Source: Sciscionella sediminilitoris (GTDB lineage: Bacteria > Actinomycetota > Actinomycetes > Mycobacteriales > Pseudonocardiaceae). Taken from it: a stretch of DNA of 44,202 nt. Below, piece after piece: positions 30,793 to 39,025 of the stretch. The notes beneath the pieces are model-generated. The model worked only from the letters and a program-made list of their open reading frames with translations, was not told the DNA's origin and searched no databases. Position numbers and translations under genes: made by a program. The stretch lies in NCBI RefSeq assembly GCF_000737195.2, contig NZ_JALM01000103.1:1-44202 (forward strand), written 5' to 3'. Numbering within the stretch: the stretch's first letter is position 1; each line of letters starts with the position of its first letter.

Positions 30793-32175
30793 TCAGTCCG
30801 CCGGGACGGTCTCGCGCAAACCCTGCAGGCTCAGCACCATGTTCTTGATGTCGGTCACCGGCACGCTCTCCGGCAGGTCGAGCTCCCGTGAGCACAGCAC
30901 CAGCGGCGAGTCGGCGGCCGTGTCCGGCAGCCTGCCGTGCGATCCGCGCACCCATCCCGCGTCGGTCGGCACCATGGACATCCGGTAGCGCAGCCCGGCC
31001 CGCTTGCGGACCAGGTTCATGGCGGCTTTCGCCTTCGCCAGCGGGTCGGCCGGATCGAAGAAGAGCTCCGCGGGGTCATAGCCCGGCTTGCGGTGAATCT
31101 CGACGCCCCGGGCGAAATCCGGGGCGTGCGCGTCCTCGTTCCAGTAGTAGTACGTGAACCAGGCGTCCGGTTCCGCCACCAGTACCAGCTCTCCAGCACG
31201 GGCATGGTCGATTCCGTACGCGCGTTGCCCTTCCCGATCGAGCACCTGGTCCACACCGGGCAGCTCGGCAAGGACCGCCCGTGCCCGCGACAGATCGGTG
31301 GCTTCCGGGACGTACACGTGCGCGATCTGGTGATCGGCGACCGCGAATGCCCTGGAGGTCCACGGATCCAGGTATTCCATCCCCTCCTGGGTGTACACCT
31401 CGAGCAGCCCCGCGGCACGCAGTGCGCGGTTCACGTGCACCGGGCGCGATACCGCGGTAATGCCGTACTCGCTGACCACCAGCACCGTGATGCCCGAAGC
31501 CGCCGCCTTCTCGAGCAGCGGGGCGGCCGCCGCGTCCACCGCGCGTGCCGCGCGCGCGGCCGCGGCCGAGTCCGGCCCGTACCGCTGCAGGTCGTAGTCC
31601 AGGTGCGGCAGGTAGGCCATAGTCAGCTCCGGCGGATCGTCCAGCACCCGCATCCCGGCGGCGGCGATCCACCGGGACGAGGCGATGGCTGCCGTCGGCC
31701 CCCAGTACTGGAACAACGGGAACGGCCCCAGCTGCGCGGTCAGCTCGTCGTGCAGCCGCGGCGGCCGGACATAGCAGTCCGGGGACTTGCGGCCGTCCGC
31801 GTGATACACCGGCCGCGGGGTCACCGTGATGTCCGTGCTGGCGCCCATCGCATACCACCAGCACAGGTTCGCCGCCCGGTAGCCGGGGATCTCGGCCCGC
31901 GCCGCCTCCCAGATCTTCGTGCCGCCGACTAACCGGTTGTGCTGTCGCCACAGGTGAATCTCGCCGAGATCACGGAAGTACCACCCGTTTCCGACGATCC
32001 CGTGTTCGGCGGGCAGCAGCCCGGTCAGCATCGAGGACTGCACGCTGCAGGTCACCGCGGGCAGTACCGGCCGCAGCCGGGCCCGGGTGGCGAGCCGGCC
32101 GAGGTTCGGCATGTGTTCGAGCAACCCGGCGGTCAACCCGACAACGTTCAGTAACAGCACCCGCCCGCAGCTCAT
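30793..32175 (-). CDS. eboF: EboF-like alkaline-phosphatase-superfamily phosphodiesterase
   Basis: Protein of 460 residues of the type I phosphodiesterase/nucleotide pyrophosphatase group. The nucleophile region is PAVTCSVQSSMLTG, with Thr as the expected nucleophile, followed by AEHGIVGNGWYF. Further metal-site candidates are YLPHLDYDLQRYG, VVSEYGI, and HVYV after ADHQ. In ebo operons this gene (EboF) closes the set and its substrate is unknown; a prenyl- or metabolite-linked phosphodiester is possible. No signal peptide is apparent, so it probably acts in the cytoplasm. The ATG overlaps the eboE stop by four bases. It is the last gene of the seven-gene operon and converges on the plus-strand NRPS. 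Family is firm, role unknown. Confidence 0.85.
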   Translation of the reverse strand: MSCGRVLLLNVVGLTAGLLEHMPNLGRLATRARLRPVLPAVTCSVQSSMLTGLLPAEHGIVGNGWYFRDLGEIHLWRQHNRLVGGTKIWEAARAEIPGYRAANLCWWYAMGASTDITVTPRPVYHADGRKSPDCYVRPPRLHDELTAQLGPFPLFQYWGPTAAIASSRWIAAAGMRVLDDPPELTMAYLPHLDYDLQRYGPDSAAAARAARAVDAAAAPLLEKAAASGITVLVVSEYGITAVSRPVHVNRALRAAGLLEVYTQEGMEYLDPWTSRAFAVADHQIAHVYVPEATDLSRARAVLAELPGVDQVLDREGQRAYGIDHARAGELVLVAEPDAWFTYYYWNEDAHAPDFARGVEIHRKPGYDPAELFFDPADPLAKAKAAMNLVRKRAGLRYRMSMVPTDAGWVRGSHGRLPDTAADSPLVLCSRELDLPESVPVTDIKNMVLSLQGLRETVPAD

Positions 32176-33269
32176 CGCGGCACCGCCGCCGACAGCCGGG
32201 CACCGGCCCAGGCCAGCTCCGCCGCGATCCCCGGGACCAGCGGCTCGCGGTGCGCGCGCGGCAACACCGACCAGGTATAGGTTTCCACCTCGACCGGCAC
32301 ATCCTGGTCGAGGTCCCCAAGCACCGTCTCGATCACCTCGGTGGTCGCCCGCAGCGGAGCCCGGGGGCGGGCATGCAGCGGAACATGGAAATGCACCCGC
32401 CACGGTGCGCGCCCCGGCAGCGTGCCACCCAGCGCGTCCGCCAGGTCGTCCGCGCCACCCACGGACCGTTCCCGGACCTGGTGCAGATACCGCCCTTCGG
32501 CGAACTCCGCGAGCGCATCGCGCACCGCGGGGTCCATCGGGTCGGGCACCTCCAGCGCTGCCGATGCCTGCACCTTGGCCACCCGAAGCCCGGCGTCCGC
32601 GATCGAGGCGACGGTCGCGGACGGGTCCGCCCAGGACACCGCGAGGTGGCAGGTGTCAAGGCAGATACCGACCAGCTCCGGATCCACCCGGCCGGCCAGC
32701 CAATCCACCGCGTCGGCGACCGTGTCCAGCACACAACCGGGCTCGGGTTCGACCGCGAGCCGGATCGGCCGGCCCGCCCGCTCCCCCGCCGCGGCACACG
32801 CCCGTGCGGCCTCGGTCAGGCCCGCGGCAGCGCTCGCGTCATCGGCCGCCGTCCAGGGGGTTCGCCAGCCGAGCGGCAAGGTCGAAATGCTGCCCGCCCG
32901 CGCGTCATCGGCCAGCAGCCCGGCCAGCACCGTGGCGCAGTTCGCGGTGTAGCGCACTCGCGCCTGCTCCGTCCACGCCGGCCGGTAGACATCGTGCCGG
33001 ACGCGTTCCCGGTGGAAACCGCCGTACGGGAATGCGTTCAGCGTCAGCACATCCAGCCCGCGCGCGTCCAGCTCACCGCGAAATCGGCGCACCGCCGCCG
33101 GATCCGCGGCCAGCCCCTCGGCCACTCCGGCGGCCAGCCACAGTCCCAGTCCCAGCCGGTCGGCGCCGAGCTGGTGGCGCACCGGAAGCGAATACCGGTC
33201 CAGCTGCTCCAGTATCCCGGGCAGGTCCTCGGCCGGGTGCACATTGGTGCAGTAGCAGAGCTTGCTCAC
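32172..33269 (-). CDS. eboE: EboE-like TIM-barrel protein
   Basis: Protein of 365 residues of the xylose-isomerase-like TIM-barrel superfamily. It opens with KLCYCTNVHPAED and includes LNAFPYGGFH, AVEPEPGC, GICLDTCHLAV, VHFHVPLH and VEVETYTW, the pattern of EboE proteins, with His, Glu and Asp residues suited to a divalent metal site. EboE acts in export or maturation of secondary metabolites in cyanobacteria; its chemistry is not known. GTG start overlaps the eboB stop (GTGA) and the stop overlaps eboF. A second, unrelated-looking TIM-barrel gene lies upstream in the same operon. Assignment rests on motif pattern and neighbours. Confidence 0.85.
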   Translation of the reverse strand: MSKLCYCTNVHPAEDLPGILEQLDRYSLPVRHQLGADRLGLGLWLAAGVAEGLAADPAAVRRFRGELDARGLDVLTLNAFPYGGFHRERVRHDVYRPAWTEQARVRYTANCATVLAGLLADDARAGSISTLPLGWRTPWTAADDASAAAGLTEAARACAAAGERAGRPIRLAVEPEPGCVLDTVADAVDWLAGRVDPELVGICLDTCHLAVSWADPSATVASIADAGLRVAKVQASAALEVPDPMDPAVRDALAEFAEGRYLHQVRERSVGGADDLADALGGTLPGRAPWRVHFHVPLHARPRAPLRATTEVIETVLGDLDQDVPVEVETYTWSVLPRAHREPLVPGIAAELAWAGARLSAAVPR

Positions 33270-34132
33270 GGTCGTTCCCCTCGCAGCACCGAATTTCCCT
33301 CGAACACGGTGGTTTCCTCCGGCGGCTCGGGGAACGGCTCGGGATTCAGCCTGCCGGACTGGCCGTAGAAGTCGACGGGGTTGCGCCACAGCACCGTATC
33401 CACATCGCATTCGGTGAACCCGGCGTCCAGCATCGCGAGCGCCACCCGGTAGGTCTTCAGCGGATCCGAGCGGCCCCAGTCCGCCGCCGAGTTGACCAGC
33501 ACGCGTTCGGTGCCGTACTCCCGCAACACCCGGACCATGCGATGCTCGTCCATCTTGGTGTCCGGGTAGATCGAGAAACCCATCCAGCAGCCGCTGTCCG
33601 CGACCAGGTCCACGGTCGTCTCGTTCAGGTGATCGATCAGCGCGTATTGCGGCGACACTCCCGATTCGGCCAGCACGTCCAGGGCGCGCCGGGTACCGGC
33701 CAGCTTGTCCCGGTGCGGGGTGTGCACCAGCACGGGGAGTTCGAATTCGAGCGCCAGTTCGAGCTGGCGTTGCAGCGCGAAATCCTCTTCCGGGGTCATC
33801 GAGTCGTAGCCGACCTCGCCGACCGCGACCACGCCGTCCTTGGCCAGGTATCTCGGGAGCACGTCCAGCACCTCGACACAGCGAGGATCGTTGGCCTCCT
33901 TGGGATTCAACGCGATCGTGCAGTGGTGCCGGATGCCGAACTGCCTGGCACGAAAACGTTCCCAGCCGATCAGCCCGTCGAAGTAGTCCACGAACGAACC
34001 CACCCCGGTACGGGGCTGGCCCAGCCAGAACGCCGGCTCCACCAGGCCCCGCACACCCACCGCGTGCATGTTCTCGTAGTCGTCGGTGGTGCGGGAGGTC
34101 ATATGGATATGGGGGTCGAAGATCCTCAACAC
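33266..34132 (-). CDS. eboB: EboB-like TatD-family metal-dependent hydrolase
   Basis: Protein of 288 residues with the amidohydrolase/TatD metal site: DPHIHM near the N-terminus, GEVGYD in the middle, VHTPHRD, IDHLNE, and a final Asp in SAADWGRSDP. These are the expected His, Glu and Asp ligands. EboB proteins form a distinct branch of this family and their substrate is unknown. GTG start overlaps the eboA stop by seven bases; the next codon TTG is a less likely alternative. The longer upstream reading would run into eboA in another frame without protein character. Probably cytoplasmic. Confidence 0.86.
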   Translation of the reverse strand: MLRIFDPHIHMTSRTTDDYENMHAVGVRGLVEPAFWLGQPRTGVGSFVDYFDGLIGWERFRARQFGIRHHCTIALNPKEANDPRCVEVLDVLPRYLAKDGVVAVGEVGYDSMTPEEDFALQRQLELALEFELPVLVHTPHRDKLAGTRRALDVLAESGVSPQYALIDHLNETTVDLVADSGCWMGFSIYPDTKMDEHRMVRVLREYGTERVLVNSAADWGRSDPLKTYRVALAMLDAGFTECDVDTVLWRNPVDFYGQSGRLNPEPFPEPPEETTVFEGNSVLRGERP

Positions 34133-34713
34133 TGTGCTCCCAACGTCAGCAGGTACTCGGCATCCGCGCCCGGCGGGCGGCCCGCGGCCCGGCGTTCCTC
34201 GGCGAAATCCTCGACCATGCGCGACAGCTCGGCGTCCATCTTGGTGCGCAGTCCGGCAACCGCGCGCACCGGAATGCCCATGAACAGCACTTTCAACACA
34301 CCGTGCCGCCACTCGTGCTGCCCGAGGTGCTCCGCGGCGAACCGCCCCATCGCCACCGCGACCAGCCTGGTGTCGTTGCTGCGCAACGCATCGCGCACCA
34401 GCGAAACCCCGGTTTCGGCACAGGATCGCGGCAACAGCGGCAGGCCGCGCAGTACACCGCGCCGTTCCGCATCATCACCGTGCCGATACAACTCGCCGAC
34501 CATCGCGGGCAACCGTGCCGGGGCACACGAGTCCGCGAGTACCACCAGCAATTGACAGCGCGCCCTGTCCTCCACGCTGCCGTACACCAGGCCGTCCCGG
34601 TCCAGTTGCGGGTACAGGGCGGCACGTCCCACCATCCGGCCCACCGCGGGGAACAGCGTGTGCACCGCGGAGGGGCACTGCCGGATCCGTTCCTCGGCTC
34701 CTTCCAGCCACAT
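34126..34713 (-). CDS. eboA: EboA-like protein
   Basis: Protein of 195 residues, mainly alpha-helical by composition, with no catalytic motif I can recognise. Features that fit EboA are the segment LPRSCAETGVSLVRDALRSNDTRLVAVAMG interrupted into helices, then an LGQHEWRHGVLKVLFMGIPV block and a Glu/Arg-rich C-terminus. Identity rests mostly on its place directly before the TatD-like gene, as in other ebo operons. ATG lies one base after the preceding stop. Function of EboA is unknown in any organism as far as I know. Confidence 0.75.
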   Translation of the reverse strand: MWLEGAEERIRQCPSAVHTLFPAVGRMVGRAALYPQLDRDGLVYGSVEDRARCQLLVVLADSCAPARLPAMVGELYRHGDDAERRGVLRGLPLLPRSCAETGVSLVRDALRSNDTRLVAVAMGRFAAEHLGQHEWRHGVLKVLFMGIPVRAVAGLRTKMDAELSRMVEDFAEERRAAGRPPGADAEYLLTLGAQC

Positions 34714-34714
34714 C

Positions 34715-35554
34715 TCACACCACCGCCGTGGCAGCGGCGTTCAGCGCGCGCAGGGAGGCGGCGGCCAGCACAGGGGCCGCGTGACTGTGCCGGGGCAATT
34801 CCACGGCGGCGACGCCCCGGTACCCGACCTCGTCCAGGGCGGCCAGCGTCGCGGGCAGATCAAGCTCCCCCTCCCCGAACGGCAGATGCTCGTGCACGCC
34901 CGCACGCATATCGTCGAGTTGCACGTTCACCAGCCACGGCGCTGCGGCCCGCACACAATCGGCGGCCGACCGGTCCTCGACGGCGACACAGTGCCCGACA
35001 TCCAGGGTGATCCCGAGGGCCTCCGGATGCCCCAGCTCGGCCCGCAGCCGGAACAACGCGGGCAAGGTGTCCACCGCCATGCCCGGCTCCGGTTCGAACC
35101 CCAATCGCATGCCCCGCGCGCCCGCGTACTCCACCAGCGGCGGCAATCGATCCCGAAGCCGTTGCCAGGCCACGGTTTCCGGCACATCCCGGGGAACGGT
35201 CCCCGACCACAGCGAGACACATTCCGCGCCGAGCCGCTCCGCCACCCGTACCGCGCTCCTGGTCAGCTCCATCCGCGGTTCCGCAGCCTGGCTCACCAGG
35301 GTGGGCTCGTGCTTGTCGCGGGGGTCCAGAAGATACCGGGCTCCGGTCTCCACCACGCGGCGCAGTCCCAGTTCGTCCAGCAGGGCGGCGACCCGGTCCG
35401 TTCGGGCCGGAATATCGGTGGCGAGCGGATCAAGATGATGATGGTCGAGCGTGATGGCCACTGCCGAGTATCCGGTGTCGGCCAGCAGCCGCAGCGCGTC
35501 CTCCAGCCGATGACCGGCGAACCCGTTCGTGTTGTAACCGAGCGCGTAGGTCAT
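34715..35554 (-). CDS. sugar-phosphate isomerase/epimerase-like TIM barrel
   Basis: TIM-barrel protein of 279 residues. It begins ALGYNTNGFAGHRLEDALRLL and has AITLDHHH, GFEPEPGM, GITLDVGHC and AAVELPRH, the metal and substrate positions expected of the xylose-isomerase-like (AP_endonuc_2) superfamily. It is shorter than and clearly different from EboE. Such enzymes isomerise or epimerise sugars, inosose-type cyclitols or related keto compounds. Sitting between an inositol-phosphate synthase with a prenyltransferase and the ebo genes, it might act on a cyclitol; that is inference. ATG overlaps the UbiA stop by four bases. Confidence 0.85.
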   Translation of the reverse strand: MTYALGYNTNGFAGHRLEDALRLLADTGYSAVAITLDHHHLDPLATDIPARTDRVAALLDELGLRRVVETGARYLLDPRDKHEPTLVSQAAEPRMELTRSAVRVAERLGAECVSLWSGTVPRDVPETVAWQRLRDRLPPLVEYAGARGMRLGFEPEPGMAVDTLPALFRLRAELGHPEALGITLDVGHCVAVEDRSAADCVRAAAPWLVNVQLDDMRAGVHEHLPFGEGELDLPATLAALDEVGYRGVAAVELPRHSHAAPVLAAASLRALNAAATAVV

Positions 35555-36369
35555 GTCGGACTCGCCTTCCTGGCCAGCAACCGGGCGACCGGATATGCGG
35601 CAGCCACCATCGCCGCCCTCCGCTGTGCCCCGCCGGCGGCTACCAAGGTGGCCTGCAGGGGAATCATGCCGTGGATGCCCGCCGCTGTCGCCCTGCGAAC
35701 CGCATTCGCGCCACGGTCCCGCGCGGCCCGCAGCTGGGCATGCCCGACCGTTGCCGCATAACCGATCCGCCACGGCATGCCCGCCGATCCACCGCTCGCC
35801 GCACAGATCGCGGTCGCGGTCAACGCCAGCGCGCACGCCCCAGGCCCGGCACCGTGCACCTCGCCGCGGGAAAGCACGGTGACCCCCACCGTGTGCACCG
35901 CCAGCACCGTCGCGGCACGGGCCGCGGGCGCGCCGGGCGCACCGAGCAACACATCCAGCCCCCGGCACAGGGCCATCGTCGCCGGTCCCGCGGCGGTGCG
36001 CTTCGCATAACCGTCATAGCAAGCGATCGCGCCGGTCAGGGCCGCGGCGACCGGAACCGCGGCCCGACCTCCGCCGATCGCCGCGAACACCATCCCCGCA
36101 CCGGCGAGTCCCCCGGCCGCGGCCAGCGCAGCCGCGGGCCGGATCTCTCCTGAGGGGATGGGCCGCTCCGGCCGCTCCACCGCGTCCACCCTCCGGTCCG
36201 CCCAGTCGTTGAAAACCATGCCGGACCAGTAGAACGACGCGGAAGCCAACGGCAGCAACAACCTTCGGCCGCGCAGTGGCCTACCGCCCGCCGCGGCGCC
36301 CGCGACCGTGTCACCGAGCGCTGTCAACGCCGCGGGCGCCCGGAGCAGACGTAACCATGCCGCAGTCAC
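35551..36369 (-). CDS. eboC: UbiA-family prenyltransferase (EboC-like)
   Basis: Integral membrane prenyltransferase of 272 residues with about seven to eight hydrophobic segments. The first aspartate-rich motif is NDWADRRVDAVERPERPIPSGE, slightly over the usual core NDxxDxxxD, and a shorter second motif is YDGYAKRT. It should transfer an isoprenoid chain from a diphosphate onto a polar acceptor at the membrane. EboC in ebo operons has the same family membership. Next to inositol-phosphate synthase, an inositol-like acceptor is a reasonable guess. GTG start overlaps the stop of the inositol-phosphate synthase (GTGA); a longer upstream reading overlaps that gene and looks non-coding. Substrates unknown. 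Confidence 0.88.
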   Translation of the reverse strand: MTAAWLRLLRAPAALTALGDTVAGAAAGGRPLRGRRLLLPLASASFYWSGMVFNDWADRRVDAVERPERPIPSGEIRPAAALAAAGGLAGAGMVFAAIGGGRAAVPVAAALTGAIACYDGYAKRTAAGPATMALCRGLDVLLGAPGAPAARAATVLAVHTVGVTVLSRGEVHGAGPGACALALTATAICAASGGSAGMPWRIGYAATVGHAQLRAARDRGANAVRRATAAGIHGMIPLQATLVAAGGAQRRAAMVAAAYPVARLLARKASPT

Positions 36370-37502
36370 GAGGTCGCCCACCACCGCAACTGCTCGGCCT
36401 GCTGGGCCAGCCGGAGCTCGGCGCTGCCGACCGGTTCCTTGAAATAGAACCCCAACGCGCCCAATGGCCCGCTTTCCCCGCGCGCCTGCGCTCCCGCCAC
36501 CAACCGGGCGAGGTCGAGAACCAGCGGTGCGGCCAGCGCGGAATCGTAGCCGTCCCAGGACAGTTGCAGGTTCATCCGGGCGCCGAGGAACCCCTCGAAC
36601 GAGATGTAGTCCCAACTGACCTTGCGCTCGCCCAGTTCCGCGACATTGTCGATATGCAGCGGAGCCGGGATATCGGCACCCAGCAGCGACTCCAGCACCT
36701 GGCCCTTGGAGGCGAGTTTCCCGGCAGCACGTTCGGCATCACCCAGATTTGCGCCGTCTCCCCCGCCGAGCAGATTCGTCCCGGACCACGATCGGACCGG
36801 CAAGGCGCGGGCCGCGAACATGGGCGCCAGCACCGATCGCAGCAACGTCTGCCCCGTCTTGGCATCGGCACCCGCATAAGGAACTCGCTGCCGCAAGGCC
36901 AGCTCGGCGAGTGCCGGGTACCGGATACCCGGCGACGGGGTGAACTCCACATAGCCACAGCCCGCCCGCAGCGAGGCGTAACACCCCAGCGCGGTAACCG
37001 GCAGCACATCCCGGCCCTCGCCGAGCGTGCGCTCCAATGCCGTCAGGTCGTGGTGCTCCGGCTGATCGGGCACCGGGGGCTCCGTGCTCGTCACGTTCAC
37101 CACGACGACCCTGTCCAGCCGATGCCGATCACGGAACTCGGCGATCTCCCCGCCGATCCGGTCGGCCGCCGTGCCCTGCTCCTGTGCACCCCGTTGATAG
37201 CCGGTGCGGAGCTCTTTCTCGACGGCTTCGAGCTCATCACCCACCGCGCGGACCGCATCATTCGGGAGCAGCCCGTCCGCCGCCAGCAACTCGGCGCGCT
37301 TGACGAGCGGGACATCGACCACGTCATGACCGCCCACCACGAGCTGTGACCAATTCGGGAAGCACTCCGGCAGGTCGAGGGTTTCGGTGACACAACCGGT
37401 AGCGGGGTACAAACCCTTGCGCACCGCGGCAAGGCCGCAGATCGCTGTCACGGCAACGGATCCACGGGCGCCGAAAAACCACAACCCGACCCGGTCAGCC
37501 AT
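36366..37502 (-). CDS. ino1: myo-inositol-phosphate synthase
   Basis: NAD-dependent enzyme of 378 residues that cyclises glucose-6-phosphate to inositol phosphate. The N-terminal NAD-binding segment is LWFFGARGSVA; later come NVTSTEPP, FTPSPGIRYPALAELA, AGADAKTGQTLLRS with the catalytic Lys region, and WSGTNLLGGGDG. Length is near that of actinobacterial enzymes. GGAGGC lies six bases before the ATG, which is why I prefer it over the in-frame GTG 13 codons upstream. It is the first gene of the seven-gene ebo-like operon and diverges from a winged-helix regulator. A pathway-dedicated copy is likely, since actinomycetes usually have a housekeeping one elsewhere. Confidence 0.92.
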   Translation of the reverse strand: MADRVGLWFFGARGSVAVTAICGLAAVRKGLYPATGCVTETLDLPECFPNWSQLVVGGHDVVDVPLVKRAELLAADGLLPNDAVRAVGDELEAVEKELRTGYQRGAQEQGTAADRIGGEIAEFRDRHRLDRVVVVNVTSTEPPVPDQPEHHDLTALERTLGEGRDVLPVTALGCYASLRAGCGYVEFTPSPGIRYPALAELALRQRVPYAGADAKTGQTLLRSVLAPMFAARALPVRSWSGTNLLGGGDGANLGDAERAAGKLASKGQVLESLLGADIPAPLHIDNVAELGERKVSWDYISFEGFLGARMNLQLSWDGYDSALAAPLVLDLARLVAGAQARGESGPLGALGFYFKEPVGSAELRLAQQAEQLRWWATS

Positions 37503-37892
37503 TTCGATGCCTCCAGTATTCGGCGACGGTGCTGGCACCATTCACCCTGTCAAGGCTGCCCCTGCCGCACATCCTCTTTCACCCCAGCCGAAAACACTGG
37601 TGTCCACATTGGACTGTCGACGATCACACCCGCGCCCGAGAAGAACGACACATCCGCGCACGGAACGTATCGATGCGCTGCTACACATCCCGCACCGTCG
37701 GGGCACGGTCGGTGACCAGTCGCCCGCACTTGGGGGATATGTTGAGTTTTCACCCAATCCGGGGTATTTTTCGATGGTCGTTTGTCACATATCCTACCGA
37801 TTAGTTCCATTTTGAGCCGGCTGCTGGGGCCCGGTTTCCGGCGAGTATTTCTGCCACCGGGTGCTGTCCGGCGAGACGGGGAGGGCGGGAAC
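37503..37892. other. 390-base divergent intergenic region
   Basis: Non-coding stretch between the ebo-like operon (minus) and a winged-helix regulator (plus), locally AT-rich around 37735-37815. It holds a good plus-strand promoter (listed separately). For the minus strand, a perfect TTGACA is present at 37553-37548 but lacks a matching -10 at 16-18 bases, so the ebo promoter may need an activator. Short ORFs here have no ribosome binding site. Confidence 0.65.
37742..37770 (+). promoter_or_regulatory. predicted promoter of the first winged-helix regulator
   Basis: TTGAGT (37742-37747) and TATTTT (37765-37770) are 17 bases apart, a good housekeeping-type pair. Transcription would start near 37777, giving a leader of about 115 bases. 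Confidence 0.55.
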
Positions 37893-38972
37893 GTGAGCCG
37901 AATTTGCTTCGAGACGACCGATCTGACGCGAGTTCGCCTGGCGCCGACACTAGGGAGCAAGGTCGAGGCGATATTCGCGCTGGAACACCTGGACGCGGGC
38001 CGCAACTCGCGTCCGGCGCGGTGGCGGGACGGAGCGCGCGCCGTGCCGGGGCAACAGATGGCCGCCATATCGGAGCTGGTCGCCACCCTGCGCCCGGTCC
38101 CGGACCTGGTGCGGTTGCTCACCTGCCCCGAGGATGGCAGGCGATCACCCGAGCTGCCGCGCTGGCCGGCATCGGCCAATATGACCCAGCGCCGGGCTCA
38201 TCGGATCGTGAACGCTTACCGGGACACCGCGATCGCGCCGCACTGGCCGGAGATTCGCAACCACCTCCAGATCGATTTCGATGCCCGGAGCAGGCTGCTG
38301 GCCTCCGGTGGGGTCGACCGGCTGATGTCCACACTGGACTCCAGGCTCACATGGCGGTCCGGGCACCTGGAAATCCCGGACGACGACTCCGGCATCTACC
38401 GGCTCGCGGGCCGCGGGCTATTGCTCGTTTCCTCGGTTTTCCTCAGCAAGCGCCCCGCCGTCCTGCTCGGGGCCTATGCCGGTTCCCCGCACCCACCGGT
38501 CCTGGTCGTGTCCGCACCGGTCGAGCCGGGCCGCGCGGGCATCCCCTGGGGACCCGGGGCGCTGAACGGTCAGCAACTGTCGGCACTGATCGGCCGGACT
38601 CGCGCCGCCCTGCTCAACGCCATCCAGGACGGAACCTGTGGCACCAACACCGCACTGGCCGACCGGCTCGGCATTTCGTCCGCAGGGGTGAGCCAGCACT
38701 CGGACGTCCTGCGCCAAGCGGGTCTGATCACCAAGCGCCGCAACCGCAATACGGTGTGGCACACCCTGACTCCGCTCGGCGCCGCTCTGCTGTGCAGCGA
38801 CGGTCTCAGCGCCGCGCGTTCATCCTCGGTCGCCGACGACCGGCCTGCCGAGTCCGGGCCCGACGGCCGCGCCGGGCAGCACGGCGGTCAGGAGCAGCGA
38901 GGCGGCCATCGGGCACTGCCGGAATGGGTGTGCAGGGGCGGCCAGGACCGGATTCTCGGCGTGTGCACCTGA
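37893..38972 (+). CDS. ArsR-type winged-helix transcriptional regulator (paralogue 1)
   Basis: Regulator of 359 residues. The N-terminal 230 or so residues form a domain I do not recognise beyond its match to the second regulator in this window (LTRVRLAPTLGSKVEAIFAL start). The winged helix follows at about 230-300: TALADRLGISSAGVSQHSDVLRQAGLI and a wing with KRRNRNTVWHT. There are no clustered Cys residues for metal binding, so it is not a metal sensor. A polar, low-complexity tail of about 60 residues follows. GTG start with GGGAGGGCGGGA upstream. It diverges from the ebo-like operon, which it probably controls. Confidence 0.85.
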   Translation: MSRICFETTDLTRVRLAPTLGSKVEAIFALEHLDAGRNSRPARWRDGARAVPGQQMAAISELVATLRPVPDLVRLLTCPEDGRRSPELPRWPASANMTQRRAHRIVNAYRDTAIAPHWPEIRNHLQIDFDARSRLLASGGVDRLMSTLDSRLTWRSGHLEIPDDDSGIYRLAGRGLLLVSSVFLSKRPAVLLGAYAGSPHPPVLVVSAPVEPGRAGIPWGPGALNGQQLSALIGRTRAALLNAIQDGTCGTNTALADRLGISSAGVSQHSDVLRQAGLITKRRNRNTVWHTLTPLGAALLCSDGLSAARSSSVADDRPAESGPDGRAGQHGGQEQRGGHRALPEWVCRGGQDRILGVCT

Positions 38973-39025
38973 GCCAACCCGGCCGCTCGGATTTCCTGAA
39001 AGTCCCCCGGGATGGCACACCGGAT

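Noticed and set aside
37548-37553. Perfect TTGACA (minus strand) before the inositol-phosphate synthase gene
   Set aside because: No TAnnnT-like -10 occurs 16-18 bases downstream, so I do not call it a promoter.
19049-37734. GCACTTGGG shared by two divergent regions (19049-19057 and 37726-37734)
   Set aside because: Only nine bases, no symmetry, and different positions relative to the genes; likely chance.
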